From Gemmatimonadota bacterium (GTDB lineage Bacteria > Gemmatimonadota > Gemmatimonadetes > Gemmatimonadales > Gemmatimonadaceae), in NCBI GenBank assembly GCA_003222065.1, contig QHUV01000112.1:1-6436 (forward strand): DNA of 6,436 nucleotides. Direction: 5' to 3'. Both the position numbers and the translations under genes were made by a program. How positions within the stretch are numbered: position 1 is the first letter of the stretch; every line of letters begins with the position of its first letter. Under the pieces are notes generated by a model, which had not been told where the DNA came from, did not search any database, and saw nothing but the letters and a program-made list of their open reading frames with translations. This document shows, piece after piece, positions 6,406 through 6,436 of the stretch.

Positions 6406-6436
6406 TGGCGATTCGCGTTGTCCGCCTGGGTACGCC
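6405..6436 (+). CDS. Start of a DUF488-like gene (cut by window edge)
   Basis: An ATG at 6405-6407 overlaps the EVE stop by one base (TGATG). The only visible residues are MAIRVVRLGT, followed by a partial codon beginning CC (Pro). This resembles the usual N-terminus of DUF488 proteins (M-x-I-R-x-V-R-L-G-x-P), small proteins of unknown function. The call rests on ten residues and on the coupled start, so it is tentative. The nearest purine-rich element, GGGAGG at 6374-6379, is too far upstream to act as an ordinary ribosome binding site, so reinitiation is likely. Confidence 0.55.
   Translation, partial: MAIRVVRLGT

Overview
The window is high-GC bacterial chromosomal DNA with dense genes, mostly on the + strand. 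Shine-Dalgarno signals are weak or absent. There is no transposase, integrase, phage gene, CRISPR array, tRNA or rRNA. Exported proteins, a bc1-type Rieske protein, a glutaminyl-tRNA synthetase and a recurring CGTTAGG word make a soil-type Gemmatimonadota or Acidobacteriota-like bacterium plausible. That taxonomic guess is inference and not secure.

Layout: (1) Positions 804 down to 1, - strand, hold the N-terminal half of glutaminyl-tRNA synthetase, running off the left edge. (2) A divergent gap of about 105 bp follows. (3) A tight + strand pair encodes an exported seven-bladed YVTN beta-propeller and a Tat-exported Rieske 2Fe-2S protein, suggesting an envelope redox role. (4) Next comes a probable lipoprotein with the erythromycin-esterase (Ere) fold whose expected catalytic His and Glu positions are replaced. 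(5) A DUF2277 small protein follows 10 nt later. (6) Then a winged-helix HTH_42/YcaQ-like protein, which lacks the Gln motif of active AlkZ glycosylases. (7) A 124-bp gap carries a purine-rich tract and a 14-bp tandem repeat that can form alternative hairpins. (8) Last is a translationally coupled trio: an MmcQ/YjbR protein, an EVE-domain protein (ATGA overlap), and the first codons of a gene resembling DUF488 (TGATG overlap), cut by the right edge.

The right half (DUF2277, HTH_42, MmcQ/YjbR, EVE, DUF488) is a run of small conserved proteins whose families are mostly tied to nucleic-acid binding or have no known role. The overlapping MmcQ-EVE-DUF488 genes are the best candidate for an undercharacterised functional unit. 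The Ere-like protein with a rewritten active site is the most striking single gene.
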